DNA from: Fragilariopsis cylindrus CCMP1102
Taxonomy: Eukaryota; Bacillariophyta; Bacillariophyceae; Bacillariales; Bacillariaceae
Assembly: GCA_900095095.1 (NCBI GenBank)
Contig: FMBT01000188.1
Span: forward strand, 1-51,980
Direction of reading: 5' to 3'
DNA: 51,980 nt
The notes below the pieces were generated by a model that did no database searches, was not told where the DNA came from, and saw nothing but the letters and a program-made list of their open reading frames with translations. Positions within the stretch are counted from its first letter, which is position 1; each line of letters opens with the position of its first letter. The position numbers and the translations under genes were made by a program. Positions 12,572-24,125 of this stretch are shown in pieces.

Positions 12572-13140
12572 TTACACTATGAAGATGGTTACGAGGACGC
12601 GCTCGTTGATAGAAGTTCGAATGACCTAGTACATGCCTTCGTTCTCAATCGAGAACTGTAACCGTCGGCTTCTATAAGAACTAAAATGGAGTATAATCCA
12701 TTAGGAACTTAGTCTAGCTAGTAGATGAGAGAAACCATGTATGTGGGTCGGTTCGTGTTAATAAATTGATAATATTTTATCACTTTCCTGAAATCATTCT
12801 TATGATTTAGTTACGGCTGATTACATGTAAAAAAAGGGAGCCGTGACGAGAATGAGGCGATTACAATCACCAAAAAAGAAATAAACAAACAAACAAACAA
12901 ACAATTCATCACATAAAGAGATAATGTTATAACCTATCTCGTATTTCCGCGAAGAAAAAAATCATTGATTACATTAGTTCTTATAATATTAAGAATACGT
13001 GTGTAGATACTAGATGCTAATTTTAAAATGATTGTACCTAGTTAAAAATTATACTTTAATAGATAGTTGAATGATCATTTCTTTTTTGTGTCTTCTTTTT
13101 TAAGTGAATGTCTTAATAATTACTTGCTACGATTTTTAAA
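12572..13140. other. Convergent 3' spacer
   Basis: Spacer between the 3' ends of the dysferlin-domain gene and NAC-alpha. The first 90 nt keep an open frame in phase with the upstream gene. A short (CAAA)n tract sits near 12883-12902. The rest is AT-rich, with nothing recognisable. Confidence 0.5.
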
Positions 13141-14136
13141 TTAAGCAGTCAGTGACATAATTGCATTAACAAGATCACCATCATTTGATGTAAGAGCCTT
13201 CACGGCATCTGATCGTGAACATCCTGCTTGCATCACACAAAGATCGATATCTTTCTTATCAACTCCACTTTCATCAACAACTTCTTCATCAGCATTATCT
13301 TCGTCATCATTAATTTCTTCAATTTTTAATGAATCATTATTACTACTCGCATTCGCAACATCAGACACAGCTGCACCACTAGCACCGGGAATACCGCCTC
13401 CTGATTTTGCTATTTCTGCTAATTGTTGAATTGCCGCCTGTTGTGCTCCAGCAAATTCAGCACCCGGGACACCTCTGCCACCACCTTGTCGTGCTTCACC
13501 AAACACAACATACGATACCCCATTATTGGACACATAACAATCGGGTGCAATAATAGTAAAGACACCTCCACCACCACGTGCACTATTTCTAATCTTTAAT
13601 ATACACTGTGTGATGCCAGGACATTTTTTCATATTTAATTTTTCCATCATCCGACGTGCTTTCCGTTCGGCACGATTAATTTCTTTTGGTTGTGTAGTAT
13701 TATCAGCAACAGTAGCAGCAGCAGGAGCGGTATAACCACCACCAACCGCGCCATCCAACGAAGGGATTTCTTCCAAATCAGGAACCTCGTCCAAATCAGG
13801 AATATCGTCATCATCCTCATCCTCATTATTATCGTTATTAGTTGGTGTAGTCGGTGGAGGTGTAGGAGCAGGTGTTGTTGTCGATGACGATGGTGCACCT
13901 ACAGTTGCAACAGGTACAGCAGCACCACCTCCTGATTTTGCTTCATTGTAGGATCTTAAATTACTATCTGCTTCTTTCCCGTAATTGGCTTTCCGTAATC
14001 GTTCCTGTTCTGCTTTCATAGCACTCTGTGCCGCTTCTGGTGTCGATAGACCATTCGCATCTTTTAATTTGTTAGCATTTTTCTTCGTCACACCTTGATT
14101 ACGAAGTGCCGCGAGTTCTTCTGCAACTGATGGCAT
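13141..14136 (-). CDS. Nascent polypeptide-associated complex subunit alpha
   Basis: Ribosome-associated chaperone subunit that pairs with NAC-beta at the tunnel exit. Single exon, intact, 331 residues. The NAC domain (about residues 160-220) shows AERKARRMMEKLNMK, GITQCILKIRNS, APDCYVSNNG and YVVFGEA. A UBA domain closes the protein (DIDLCVMQAGCSRSDAVKAL, about residues 290-331). The N-terminus is unusually long, about 155 residues: a helical Ala/Lys part, then a Pro/Thr linker and an acidic DDDDIPDLDEVPDLEEIP tract, which is normal for the family apart from its length. A Gly run interrupts the NAC beta core (SARGGGGVF). It is transcribed away from polyprenol reductase across a 770-nt spacer with AGTAC-type palindromes. 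Confidence 0.93.
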   Translation of the reverse strand: MPSVAEELAALRNQGVTKKNANKLKDANGLSTPEAAQSAMKAEQERLRKANYGKEADSNLRSYNEAKSGGGAAVPVATVGAPSSSTTTPAPTPPPTTPTNNDNNEDEDDDDIPDLDEVPDLEEIPSLDGAVGGGYTAPAAATVADNTTQPKEINRAERKARRMMEKLNMKKCPGITQCILKIRNSARGGGGVFTIIAPDCYVSNNGVSYVVFGEARQGGGRGVPGAEFAGAQQAAIQQLAEIAKSGGGIPGASGAAVSDVANASSNNDSLKIEEINDDEDNADEEVVDESGVDKKDIDLCVMQAGCSRSDAVKALTSNDGDLVNAIMSLTA

Positions 14137-14909
14137 TCTATTCTATTATATTATAGTATATTTTACGATTCTTTTACTACACTTTGAACTTCTGTTGATC
14201 TCGGTTTATGGTAGTACTGTATGAAGAGCAGCAGACTAATAGATATTGGGAAAAGCTACATAGTACTAGTACAGCACGTATAGTAATACGGTAGCCAACA
14301 ATACTAATACTATTGCAGAGCGAAGAGAATGGACGGTGAAAAAATCGTGTCCGTCCGTCCTTCCGTTTAACTGATATATTTAACTTTGTTGCTGTACAGT
14401 ACTTCGAAGTACTGTACTGTATTCATTATTATTACCGTACAAAAAAAAGCTGTCAAAGCAACAATAATGTCAACAAACGAAACTATCACCGTATTGTATG
14501 TATCTAGTTGACAAGCAACCCAAGCAAAATAACTCATACATACTGTACTTCAGTGAAACGCAGTAAGCTAGTTCAGTACAATAGAGCTACATGATTCATC
14601 CCGAAGATCGAATAGGATCATCTTGTTACTACGACTTATTGATCATCCCACACCAGCTCCTATGACAAGAAGACCTCCCAATTGAGATCAATCTACGTCG
14701 ACAATCTTAAAAAAAATAGAACAAAACAAAAGGGATCCTTTAATAAGGGAAAGAATTGTTCAATTCTTTTTTCTTCTTTCAAAAATGTGCATGTGAGAAT
14801 TACCAGATGACAATAAAAGCAACTTCGATAATCGATTACTATTGTTATTGGGACGACAACGGTTTCAACTCCCTTTTGCAATAATAGGAATACGAACGTG
14901 AACGTGAAT
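14137..14909. other. Divergent promoter region, NAC-alpha / polyprenol reductase
   Basis: Spacer between divergent start codons. AGTAC/GTACT words recur in it (near 14213, 14262, 14395-14418, 14540 and 14573). A stretch of short CCGT repeats lies near 14351-14366. No gene is seen. Confidence 0.5.
14395..14418. promoter_or_regulatory. 24-bp perfect palindrome, possible transcription factor site
   Basis: The sequence reads identically on both strands for 24 bp, centred on TTCGAA with AGTACT arms. It lies about 260 nt upstream of the NAC-alpha start codon. It could bind a homodimeric regulator or form a cruciform. Function is inferred only from position and symmetry. Confidence 0.4.
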
Positions 14910-16437
14910 ATGAATATGACTATGATTCGAATGATACTTTCCGATCTTTTATCACCTGCTTATATTATCTTGAGTTTCATTGCAATACTGTCACGATATA
15001 ATAATAATTTAAAGATATTATCCTCCCATGGAAAAACTAGTACGACCACGATATCACCATCGTCGTTGTCGTCGTCGTCGTCGTCGTGGTTTTCGCTTCC
15101 ATCATCCCGATGGTTTTGGATATCAAAAAGATATTTTGTACATTTTTATTTCACTGGATTGATATCAACTGCAATTGCATGTTATTATTTTCATGATAAT
15201 AATTTCGATGATGATTCCTATCCACCACAACAACAACAAAATGATGATAATAATAATAATAATGACAACAATAACAATAACAATAACAAAAAAGAAGTAG
15301 CAGATATTATTAGGATGATTGTTCTTTTTCTTCTTATTATACATCTTCTGCGTCGAGCATATGAATGTATATTCATACAACAGCATCATGAGGAATCAAG
15401 TAGGATGAATATTGCAGGGTATGCCTTAGGTGTTGGATATTATTTAGTTCTTCCATTGGTATTTTTAGATATTGATCTTTATTATAATTATAATTGTGAT
15501 AATTATATTGTTGTTGGAACAAGTACTTCCAGTAATAATAGTACGGTTGTCATCGGCAGTGGTGATGATGATGATGGATCACACAACAATTTTACCTCGA
15601 TCAACGGAACTTTATCATCGTCGTATTCTTCTTCTACTACTCCGATATTAGACGTAATTATTTGTTTCATCGTTGGTTTTGTCGTGATCGTCAATTTGTG
15701 GTTACAATATGAGCAATACCAACATCATGTTATATTGGCGAATATTCGACGACGATATCAGCAGCAGCAACAACTAGTTGATACAGGAATTACAAAAAGA
15801 AAAGAAAAACGAGACGACAACAGAAATGATAACAATCAACAACGACGTACACGTACACATTATTCGTTTCCACCATATCAACGTTGGTTTCGATACGTAT
15901 TATGTCCCCATTACTTAGCTGAAATATTACTGTATCTAACATTTGCAATTATCTTAGAATTAACAATACTATACCGGAACCGGAACCAGAACCAGCAACA
16001 CGAAAATAACGATCACGCCGATTATTCTTATTATTATAATCTTTTTTATCAGCAAACAACTGTCATCAAAAAACTATAACAACAACAACACGACATCACA
16101 TCTATTATCTTTGATTCTATTGGGAAGGAGATATCGTCATTGGACACTCTTCCTATGGGTAGCGATTAATCTGACCGTATCTGCTCTTAATAGCTACGAT
16201 TGGTACCATCATTCCGCTTCTACTTCCTCCTTTAAAGGTGATGATAATGATAATGATAATTATTGCCATAAAAAGAATGACAACTACAGCACCAATCATA
16301 GTAATAATAAAAATCATCATCATCATCAAAATAAAAGTCAAAATCTTGGAAAAGAAAAGACTATGTCGACGACGACTACAACAATAAGAACGGTTCGCGA
16401 TAAGAGAAGTGCTCTCTTTCCTAAGATTTTTTGGTAG
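14910..16437 (+). CDS. Polyprenol reductase, steroid 5-alpha-reductase family
   Basis: ER membrane enzyme that reduces the alpha-isoprene unit of polyprenol to dolichol for N-glycosylation (SRD5A3/DFG10 family). Family features seen: RYFVHFYF, LLRRAYECIFIQQH with SRMNIAGYALGVGYYLVLPL, the CPHYLAEILLYLTF block, and near the end LFLWVAINLTVSALNSYDWY and KRSALFPKIFW. Several membrane segments fit the family. Long Asn, Asp and Ser runs are inserted in loops (about 15060-15290, 15840 and 16230-16340), making it about 508 residues, longer than the usual 320 or so. The frame breaks once at about 16070 in an A6 run; one extra A explains it. The ATG at 14910 is taken as start; ATGs at 14916, 14922 and 14931 are alternatives. 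Confidence 0.85.
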
Positions 16438-16970
16438 TAATTTTTCAAAAAGAGAAAAAAAAAATGAAGGCCTATACTTCATATCTGTTTGGTCCATTCA
16501 AAAAAAAAGAGTCTAATATATTACTGTATTACACTACTGTAGTAATGATTACTTTCAACCTCACGTAAATACGACAATGCACGACTGAAGAAAAGTGCAC
16601 CTGCGACGAGAATTCGATTGATTCATACTCCCATCAGGTCCCTAAGAGAAAGCAGAAATAAGACACAATAAGAATCAATCTCTTTCATCTTGGATCTTGT
16701 CACACACCAAAGCAGAGTTGAGTGTTTAAGAAAGCAGGTAACTCCATTTGACTTCGTTACAGATGATGCCGATGCTTCATATGATTTTGCCACAAACTGA
16801 ATTCGATGTTGTGAACAAGAATACAACGGAAGATAGCATCAGTAGCAAATTCTTCCTACTCGACAACAAACGACACCAAAAAAGGAAACACAATAATGGA
16901 TAGGACAACATTACTTTTGTCACATCATCATCATTTAAATATCCAGAAAAGATGTAAATGAGTTTGAAGA
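16438..16970. other. Intergenic, possibly degraded coding remnant
   Basis: No intact gene. Short open stretches upstream of the MFS remnant read as Lys- and Asn-rich peptides in shifting frames, which could be the eroded N-terminal half of that gene, but no motif supports this. Confidence 0.35.
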
Positions 16971-17694
16971 CCGGATATCGTCGACGACATCGACAGCCAG
17001 TATTATGTTTTCGCCCGTTGTAGTTTGTACCTATATGCGTCATTGTTGTGACAATTTACTAAATACAGTATCAACTCATGGGCGGCAACGATGCTTGTCA
17101 ATCATAACGGATCATCACCCGCACTCGTTGGTAGTATTCTTGCAACACAGGAATTTGTTGGTGTTGTTTCTTAACTTCTTGCTAGAACATTATTTTCTTA
17201 CCCCATCCATACAATGTCTTCGTCGTCGCTGTTTATTAAATTAGGCACGGTATCCGCTATAGGATTTATAATACAAGGTGTAGCCCTTTGGTGTGCATTC
17301 CAAGCCGTTACACCGATTCAAACGGGCATTTTCTTTTATCCTATCAGCTATTGCTACATGATCTCATTCGATTGGCTTTCGTCCTATTTACTTGGAAGCC
17401 TCGCCTAAGCATGCAGAGGCTATCTCAGGATTCGGAAATTCGATTGCAAGCTGCGCTTCGGTCGCCGCCCCAGTAATCATTGGGTCGTTCGTCTATCATC
17501 GGCAAAGCAATATCCAAGGTCATCATGGATAAAACAACACCATAAGTACCAAGGGAGATTGGTCTGTGGTGGCATTGTATATGGTCATTGTCAATATATG
17601 TGGCGCGCTGGCCGCATTGTGCATATCGTATTCATCTCGTAAAGGGTCTACACAGCAAATTCATCGGAAAGAAGAATCCATCTACAAGAAATAG
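16971..17694 (+). pseudogene. C-terminal remnant of an MFS transporter
   Basis: The translated pieces look like the last membrane helices of a major facilitator protein: KYSINSWAATML, SSPALVGSILATQEFVG, a hydrophobic block at 17240-17400, then KHAEAISGFGNSIAS with PVIIGSF, and WSVVALYMVIVNICGALAALCI. This resembles the end of SLC17-like carriers, where a GxxNxxAS helix precedes the last two helices. In-frame stops interrupt it: TGA at 17049, TAA at 17172 and TAA at 17530, plus one extra base near 17406. The N-terminal half is not found. Unlike its neighbours it carries nonsense codons and not only indels, so a true pseudogene is favoured. The MFS assignment is moderate and the subfamily weak. 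Confidence 0.42.
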
Positions 17695-19156
17695 TAGTGT
17701 CTTCGATGAAATACCAAACAAAGAGAAACGATTTCTTGCAAAATAATTATTATGTTGTTACCCACTACTCGAGATTATTATTAGTATGATGGCATATTTG
17801 ATAGAGAAAAATGTAGAATGTATTCTTTGTTGCTAACACTAAGATAAATACTGTATATAAAAGCAACGCGCCATAACTTTCTTTACCTGCTTTACATCAT
17901 GCATACCTCAATGTTTGCCACACCTGTTTTGGTGCCTCCCCAAAAATAAGTAACCATACACATCATATTGACAGATAATATTCCATGATGTGTTAAACAC
18001 TACCTGTGATTGAAAGATGTCAATTATGAGTAAAAGTAACATGTCCTTTTATCTTGGAAGTAGCGTAATGTAATGAAGATTTCAGTATGATCAAGTGATT
18101 TCTAGGAATTAAATGAAAACAATAGTAGCTATAAATTGGCTGGACCTGCCATGCCAGAGAGCAGAAAATAAAATCATGATAAACATGGTATAGAACTATA
18201 AATAGAACAGAACCTTTAGCAATAGATCTTGTCTCTTTTCAAATTATGAAAGAGACAGGTAGGTAGAATATTTGTGTTTGTACTACCCTCTGAAATATGC
18301 CCTACTACAAATCATGGGGACAAAAAATAGCAGCCTCTATGACACAGTACAAGGACATTGACTATGTTTTGCGATTTGCTGTTTTGAATGCATTTAGTTG
18401 TTTATCTATAAAGTAGGTCTAACCAGCGCTAGGACCTAAAAGAATAAAGCAGGATCACAAAGATGGCACTTCCTTGGTTTAAAATAACAAAGAAGTTGAC
18501 AACAAGATGCATTATTCCTAATAGAATAATACATATAACTTTTCCATTACTGCTCATTGGTATGGTTTGTACTAAGGAGCTGGAAAATTCCTCATGAACG
18601 ATATGTATCATTAGGTCCTAGTTTAGATACACTATCCAATAACTACTGTATAATATTATTTGTTCAGTCAGTTTAATTCTCTCTCTTGGCATATCCCCCC
18701 CCCCCCCCCCCCTCTCTCTCATTCTCTCATTCTCTCTTTATTAGTGACTGAGACTCGACTCACTTAGTCTTAAGTATATTGTGCTAACGGTAGTAACGTT
18801 AATTTGGTTCGGGGATCCGTTGCGTGATAGACCATATCGTGTAAAAGTACAACAGAAAACAAAGATGTAACGGTAAAAAATAAAAGGGCATAGTAGCATG
18901 CCGAGATATATATTTGTTTTTGTATCACAAAATCACAGACAAAATCACAGACAAACGTTTTTTCGCTAAAAAAGATCGAAAATAATTTTCACGACAAACA
19001 GTCGTCGCTGAATTAATTGTCACGCAAATTCACAATCTTTCACGAGATGCAATCTTTGGCCTTCGACATCAAATACATCACCAAACACACATTAATAAGC
19101 ATACTGTTACAAACTTCTACCTAGCGAAGTAGAAAATTCGAATATTATACGTTAAT
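17695..19156. other. Long AT-rich intergenic region
   Basis: About 1.46 kb with no credible gene. It contains an 11-bp inverted repeat (18429-18439 and 18611-18621), an 18-base C run followed by CT-rich repeats (18695-18735) and AT-rich sequence. The last 200 nt are likely the promoter and 5' UTR of the fasciclin/LRR gene. Confidence 0.5.
18695..18735. repeat. C18 homopolymer with CTCTCATT repeats
   Basis: Eighteen consecutive C bases run into CTCTCTC and repeated ATTCTCTC units. It is a strong strand-biased pyrimidine tract; the reverse strand reads as a G18 run. Confidence 0.85.
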
Positions 19157-21739
19157 ATGATGGTAAGAATATTAGAAGTGCTTATTTGCACCCTCTCGGT
19201 TTGTCCAATAGCTTTCGTACATGGACAACATGACATCGCAAGTAAAATTATGGACATTGAAGTGGATACACACTATGAACGAAAACGAAAACATGCTCGT
19301 TCATCTTTTCTTCAAATTGGAAACAGATCCGCACCAAATTTTGGAAGCCGGAAGCCAGTAGAAGTCGAGGGAACTTTAGATCTTGTTCAAGCTGTAGAAA
19401 GTACAGGAAACAGAGAGTTGGGTGATTTCGATGAGGGTTCTTTTTGGGATACGTATTTAGGCGGAAAAGCGAATAGTATGCCTAGTAAGAAACCAACTGC
19501 AACTGCAACACCGAGTTACTTTCCCAGTCCAGCTCCAAGTTATTCCCCTACAAAATCTTCCGTAAAACCAACTGAAAAGCCTACTGAAAAACCAACAACT
19601 GCAAAGCCTACTGGAGAACTAACTGCAGCCCCAACAAATGGACCAACTAATAAACCAACTGATGTTTCGCCATCAACATTGGCTCCTTCGTCCCCACCTG
19701 TGGATCCTCCAACGGAACCTCCTACCTGCAAGCCTATTTGTAAGTAATAATGAATACCAACTTGAATTCCAAAGTTACCTTTGTGCAAATTTGATGGTGC
19801 TCGCAAAACGATTTCTGACTCCCTCCCTCCCTCTTGTGTATGTCGTGTATAGCTGAGATTGCTTGTACTACGCCTGGATTTGAGACGCTTTGTTCCTTGG
19901 TGATACAAGCTGATCTTGTGGAACCATTTACTTCAGATTTATTAACTGTCTTCGCACCCACTGACGAAGCATTCGCAAAGCTTTCTCCAGAGATTGTGGA
20001 GGCTGTGACTGCCGACCAACAACTTTTGCGCGACGTTCTTTTTTACCATGCTGTCCCTAACCAGGAAGTCTTTGTGAAAGATTTAATTTGCGAAGGTGGA
20101 AGTTTGGACAAATTGACTATGGCTAACCAGGAAGACACATCTATTCAGTGCGCTTCCTCAATCACTGATACAGACCCTGTTCCCGATGTGTCTACGTTCA
20201 TTGTGGGTAATGGTAATACTTCACCAGTCCCAATGATTATCTCAGGAGATATCGTTGCTTGTAATGGTGTCGTTCATGTCATCGATGGTGTTCTAATTCC
20301 AGGTACTCCAGTCGAACCAACTGATGTTCCCGTGGTATCTCCCACTCCAGCACCAGTAGCACCTGTAACTCCAACTGCCACTCCACACCAGTAGCACCTG
20401 TAACTCCAACGGAAGCTCCTGTGGTATCTCCCACCCCAGCACCAGTAGCACCTGTGGAAACTGCCGCCCCTGTCGTCCCTGTTCCCCCAACCGATCCACC
20501 TGTGGAAACTGCTACCCCTATTGCCCCTACAGTAGCACCTATTGCTCCAACTGAAGCTCCTATTGCTGGACCTCCAGTTGTGTTGCAAACCATCAACCAG
20601 TTGCCCTTCAGGGTGGAGCTGAATTTGCAGACCCAAATTCCTACCAGTCAAAAGCTCTTGCACGAACAGAGGAACAAGAGGGAATTGCTACGCTACCTCC
20701 ATACAAAATCATACAATATTATGCACTTTACTCTATCCATGCAGCAACCTTCGGTGTTGGTAATGTCATCACTGAAAGCGAAGGTATTCTCACCCCTCCT
20801 GGTTGGATTGTTAATCAAGGTTGGGACCAAAATAATATTGACCCATGTAACCCATGGTTTGGTATTGAGTGCGTAAATGATCTTGTAACTCAAATCGATT
20901 TGTTCAGTAATCTTCTGACAGGAGCATTCCCCCCTGAAGTCACTCTATTGGCTGCGGATGGTGAACGTTCTACTGGTGCTGGAAAATTGGCTCGAATCGA
21001 TCTTTTTGACAATATGCTTCTAACAAACAACGGAGATAATTCTTGGTGGCCACAATTGGGATCAGCATTTGGATTTCTGTTTTTCAAGAATACTGCTTTT
21101 TCGGGATCACTTGCTCGACTTCCCGAGAACATTCAAGAATTCGATTGTTCGTTCTCTTTCATTAGTGGGGGTCTAAATGACGCAAATTTCCAAGGCCTTG
21201 ACAGTTTAGTATTTGCAAATTTTGATGGAAATGCTTACAACTCAACAGTCCCCTCAAGTTTTTCGAGCTTGCCGAACCTAGAGTTTTTATATATCGTTGA
21301 TGGGTTCATTTCAGGTGATCTTTCATACATGATAGGCATGCCTGCAATGAGAGAGCATTGGGCAGATACGAATCCTGGTTTGGGAGGCCCACTTCCACCC
21401 GCAATTTCAACGGTCAAAACGCTCGAGTCTTTTTCGATTACATCATGTAGCTTCTCCGGAACGATTCCACCAGAATTCGGTGACTTTGGTTTTGTAATGA
21501 AACAAATGTGGATGTATGATAATGAACTATCAGGAACTATACCTTCACAGTTGGCTAATATGGCTGCTTTGCGATTGCTTCAAGTTGAAGGTAATGCCTT
21601 CACTGGAAGTATGCCTGATGAGATATGTGCCAACGCTGTATTTCCCAAACCACTTGAAACACTTGGAGCTGACTGCTTTGACGAGAATTTTTCGTGTGAT
21701 TGTTGTACTTGCTGCTCTGTTCAAGAATGTCCGATCTAA
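19157..21739 (+). CDS. Secreted fasciclin domain plus leucine-rich repeat protein
   Basis: Likely cell-surface or frustule-associated adhesion protein. An N-terminal signal peptide (about residues 1-24) is followed by a Thr/Pro/Lys-rich linker. A fasciclin domain (about 19855-20310) shows LLTVFAPTDEAFAKL, LRDVLFYHAVP and GVVHVIDGVLIP. A second Pro/Thr/Val linker contains PTPAPVAP repeats. The LRR domain (about 20590-21680) begins with PCNPWFGIEC and includes SGTIPPEFGDFG and LSGTIPSQLANMAALRLL. A Cys-rich tail (CDCCTCCSVQEC) ends the protein, as in other diatom LRR proteins. The intron at 19740-19852 joins in phase. Breaks near 20390 and 20580 each fit one missing base; the corrected length is 823 residues. 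The Pro/Thr linkers are probably glycosylated (inference). Confidence 0.82.
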
Positions 21740-22450
21740 CTTTCTTACAACTCATATAATACAAGAGATGAACAAATCTACACATCTAAGATAGTTGGTC
21801 TCCTGATGATGAGGACAAAACCTCACCATCCGTATACACCACAACCTCCGCGTACATCAGAAAAGTACTGTACGTCGCGCAGCTGAGAATGATGTAGGTA
21901 TTAGTAACTGAAACAATACGGCACTGTACTACTTGCACTCTCTCCCCTATCCATTCATGTACTTAATAATATGCTGTTAAAAATATAAATGTTTTAATTA
22001 AATTAATCGATTGTTTGTGAAAACTGCACATAGCTATAATACGCGCTCTACTTAGAAGAACCCTACAGTACACAGTATAGTAAAATTGAATACGTATTCT
22101 CCTGAATGCGTTCTGGAATTTGGCTAGTAACATCTCAACGGGACAAAACTAATGTTTTTAAATCGGCCCGAAAGACGGCATTTTACGTAACTATATCAGT
22201 GTGTGATGTAGCAGAATAATGAGTTGCTTTATAGTATGTTTTATATTGTAGGAGTAAAAATATTTATTCATTCATTCTTGTGGGTAGTTTTAACACAAGC
22301 CAACTAATAAAATTTTGGTACATGCGTGTTATCTAGAACAAAGGTTTTATTTTCTGAACGAAGATTCAATCGGATATGGTGTGTGGAATATGTTCTGCCG
22401 TATGTATCATCAAGTTGAGGTCAAGCCACAATTCCGATGTATTTTGTCGC
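21740..22450. other. Convergent 3' spacer
   Basis: AT-rich spacer between the LRR gene and the oppositely oriented heme oxygenase gene. No coding-like frame or RNA gene seen. Confidence 0.5.
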
Positions 22451-24125
22451 CTAAAGAGATATCATATATTGTTGGTATATGAAAGTTATAAGCAAACCAA
22501 CGAGTAACCAAGTCTGCCATTTCCGGATGCCCGCGTTTGGATCGTGGAGAAGGATGAAAGGCCACGGACAAATTTTTCCGGAACTATCTTGGTGCTGTTG
22601 ACTTACTGTAGTAGTTGCGTTGATGCTCGAAGATCTAGAGGTGAGAAACGGACAAGGGGCTGGAGACTTTTCTTTGCCTTCTTCTCCTTCTTCGTTTGTA
22701 GTTGAAGTGGAGGAGATCGGAGTTACTTTGGTAGAAGAAGCATAACGGTATACTTCTTCCAATGATCGCACCTTTGCTTGAGGCACACTCCCGATTACGT
22801 CTAACTCTTCGAATAAACGCATGTTCATCAGGAATGCTACATTAGCCTCTTGTACAATTTCCTCGACTGTATTATCATCGAACTGCAAGTCGTTCAATGC
22901 TTGACGGTATTTATCTTTGAAGGCTATGATAGACCCCTTTAACAAAGGAAAATCATAAAATGCAAGACCCTCTGTTGATCCGTCGGGACCAGAATCTAAC
23001 ATTAATGCTCTTTTAGCAACTCTAGCTAAAATCGTCCCACCAGATAAATCACCAAGATAACGTGTGTACGCGTGCGCTAACAATAAGATAGGACGTTCCT
23101 TCGCGATCACTTCTATCCGATCGATGTAGTCGCGAGTAGCGGGTGAAATTGGAGGGAGAGTCTCACCATCACCCCAGAAATCAATATCTTCTTGTAGTGC
23201 TGATAATCGGTTCAATTCCTTAGGAAAATGACATTCTGAGAAATGTTCACTGGCATGTTCGTCCAATGCACGTTCGAGATGCCTATAGACGTGAAAGAGT
23301 TGCGCGACGAACAAACCATAAAGACACGATCAATTTTGCCCCTGATGAAATTTTTAACGAAATGCACGGATTCCGCTTCTTATGTGCTTCTTCTGTACCT
23401 AGTTTGAGGGCTTCTGATAGTCGCCGTGATGGTTGTTGTTGTGGTTCGTCATCGGGATCATTGGAGGAGGCTAAAGAAGGACTAGCGCCTGTTTCTTTTC
23501 TTCTACTTTTGGCGGTAATAGGAATTCATTGCTATCTTGTTCATCATCTTCGTCTCTCCTTGTTGTGACTATGACGTCCCTGTACCAATCGACTCATAAT
23601 AGCGGCCAGAGAAAATTTCTCTATATCTACGTCTCGATGAAAATTGGCTATCGTTTCGAATAATCCCGCTTGCGTAGGACTTGCATCGATGTGGCTGGGA
23701 GGAAGCATTTTAGAAAATATTTCTGACACCTCCTCGGGAGATTTTGCCTCCTTGAAGGGACAGGAATGATTCGCAAATACCGGGCATTCCTTCAATCTCG
23801 TCGATAGAGGTAACAATGGAGGCGACGAAGATCCTAGTGTTGACGAGGACGAAGAATGATCGTCATCACTGTCGTTATTCTGGAGCGTGTGTGCGTAAGG
23901 ACATGACGTAATGGATGGATTGCGTTCAGATAAAGATGATGTTGCGTCTTTGGTGGTGCTGCTATCGTCGACGGTGATAGACTTCGACTTGGTTGACGCG
24001 AACGGACACCCGGAGGAGAGATTTGAATGATTACTAAGGTTCTTCATGGATTGATTCGTTACTTTTTCTACTGGTTGTTGTTGTTGTTGTTCTTGTTCTT
24101 GTTGTTGTTTTTGTGCAATGATCAT
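22451..24125 (-). CDS. Heme oxygenase, tail-anchored, with six Cys-Pro motifs
   Basis: Cleaves heme to biliverdin, CO and iron. The catalytic core shows LSEALKLGTEEAHK with the proximal His, then GLFVAQLFHVYRHLE, and the distal helix AYTRYLGDLSGGT. A hydrophobic C-terminal anchor (WLLVGLLITFIYQQ, last 20 residues) suggests ER tail anchoring like animal HO-1 and HO-2. A Gln/Ser-rich N-terminal extension of about 220 residues has Cys-Pro at residues 40, 75, 114 and 122, and two more lie between core and anchor (about 492 and 520). Such CP pairs act as heme regulatory motifs in HO-2. Frame breaks: one extra base near 23555, and one missing base near 23495, 23380 and 23322. The corrected length is 558 residues. 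Plastid heme oxygenases for bilins lack this anchor, so a heme-turnover role is favoured. Confidence 0.85.
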
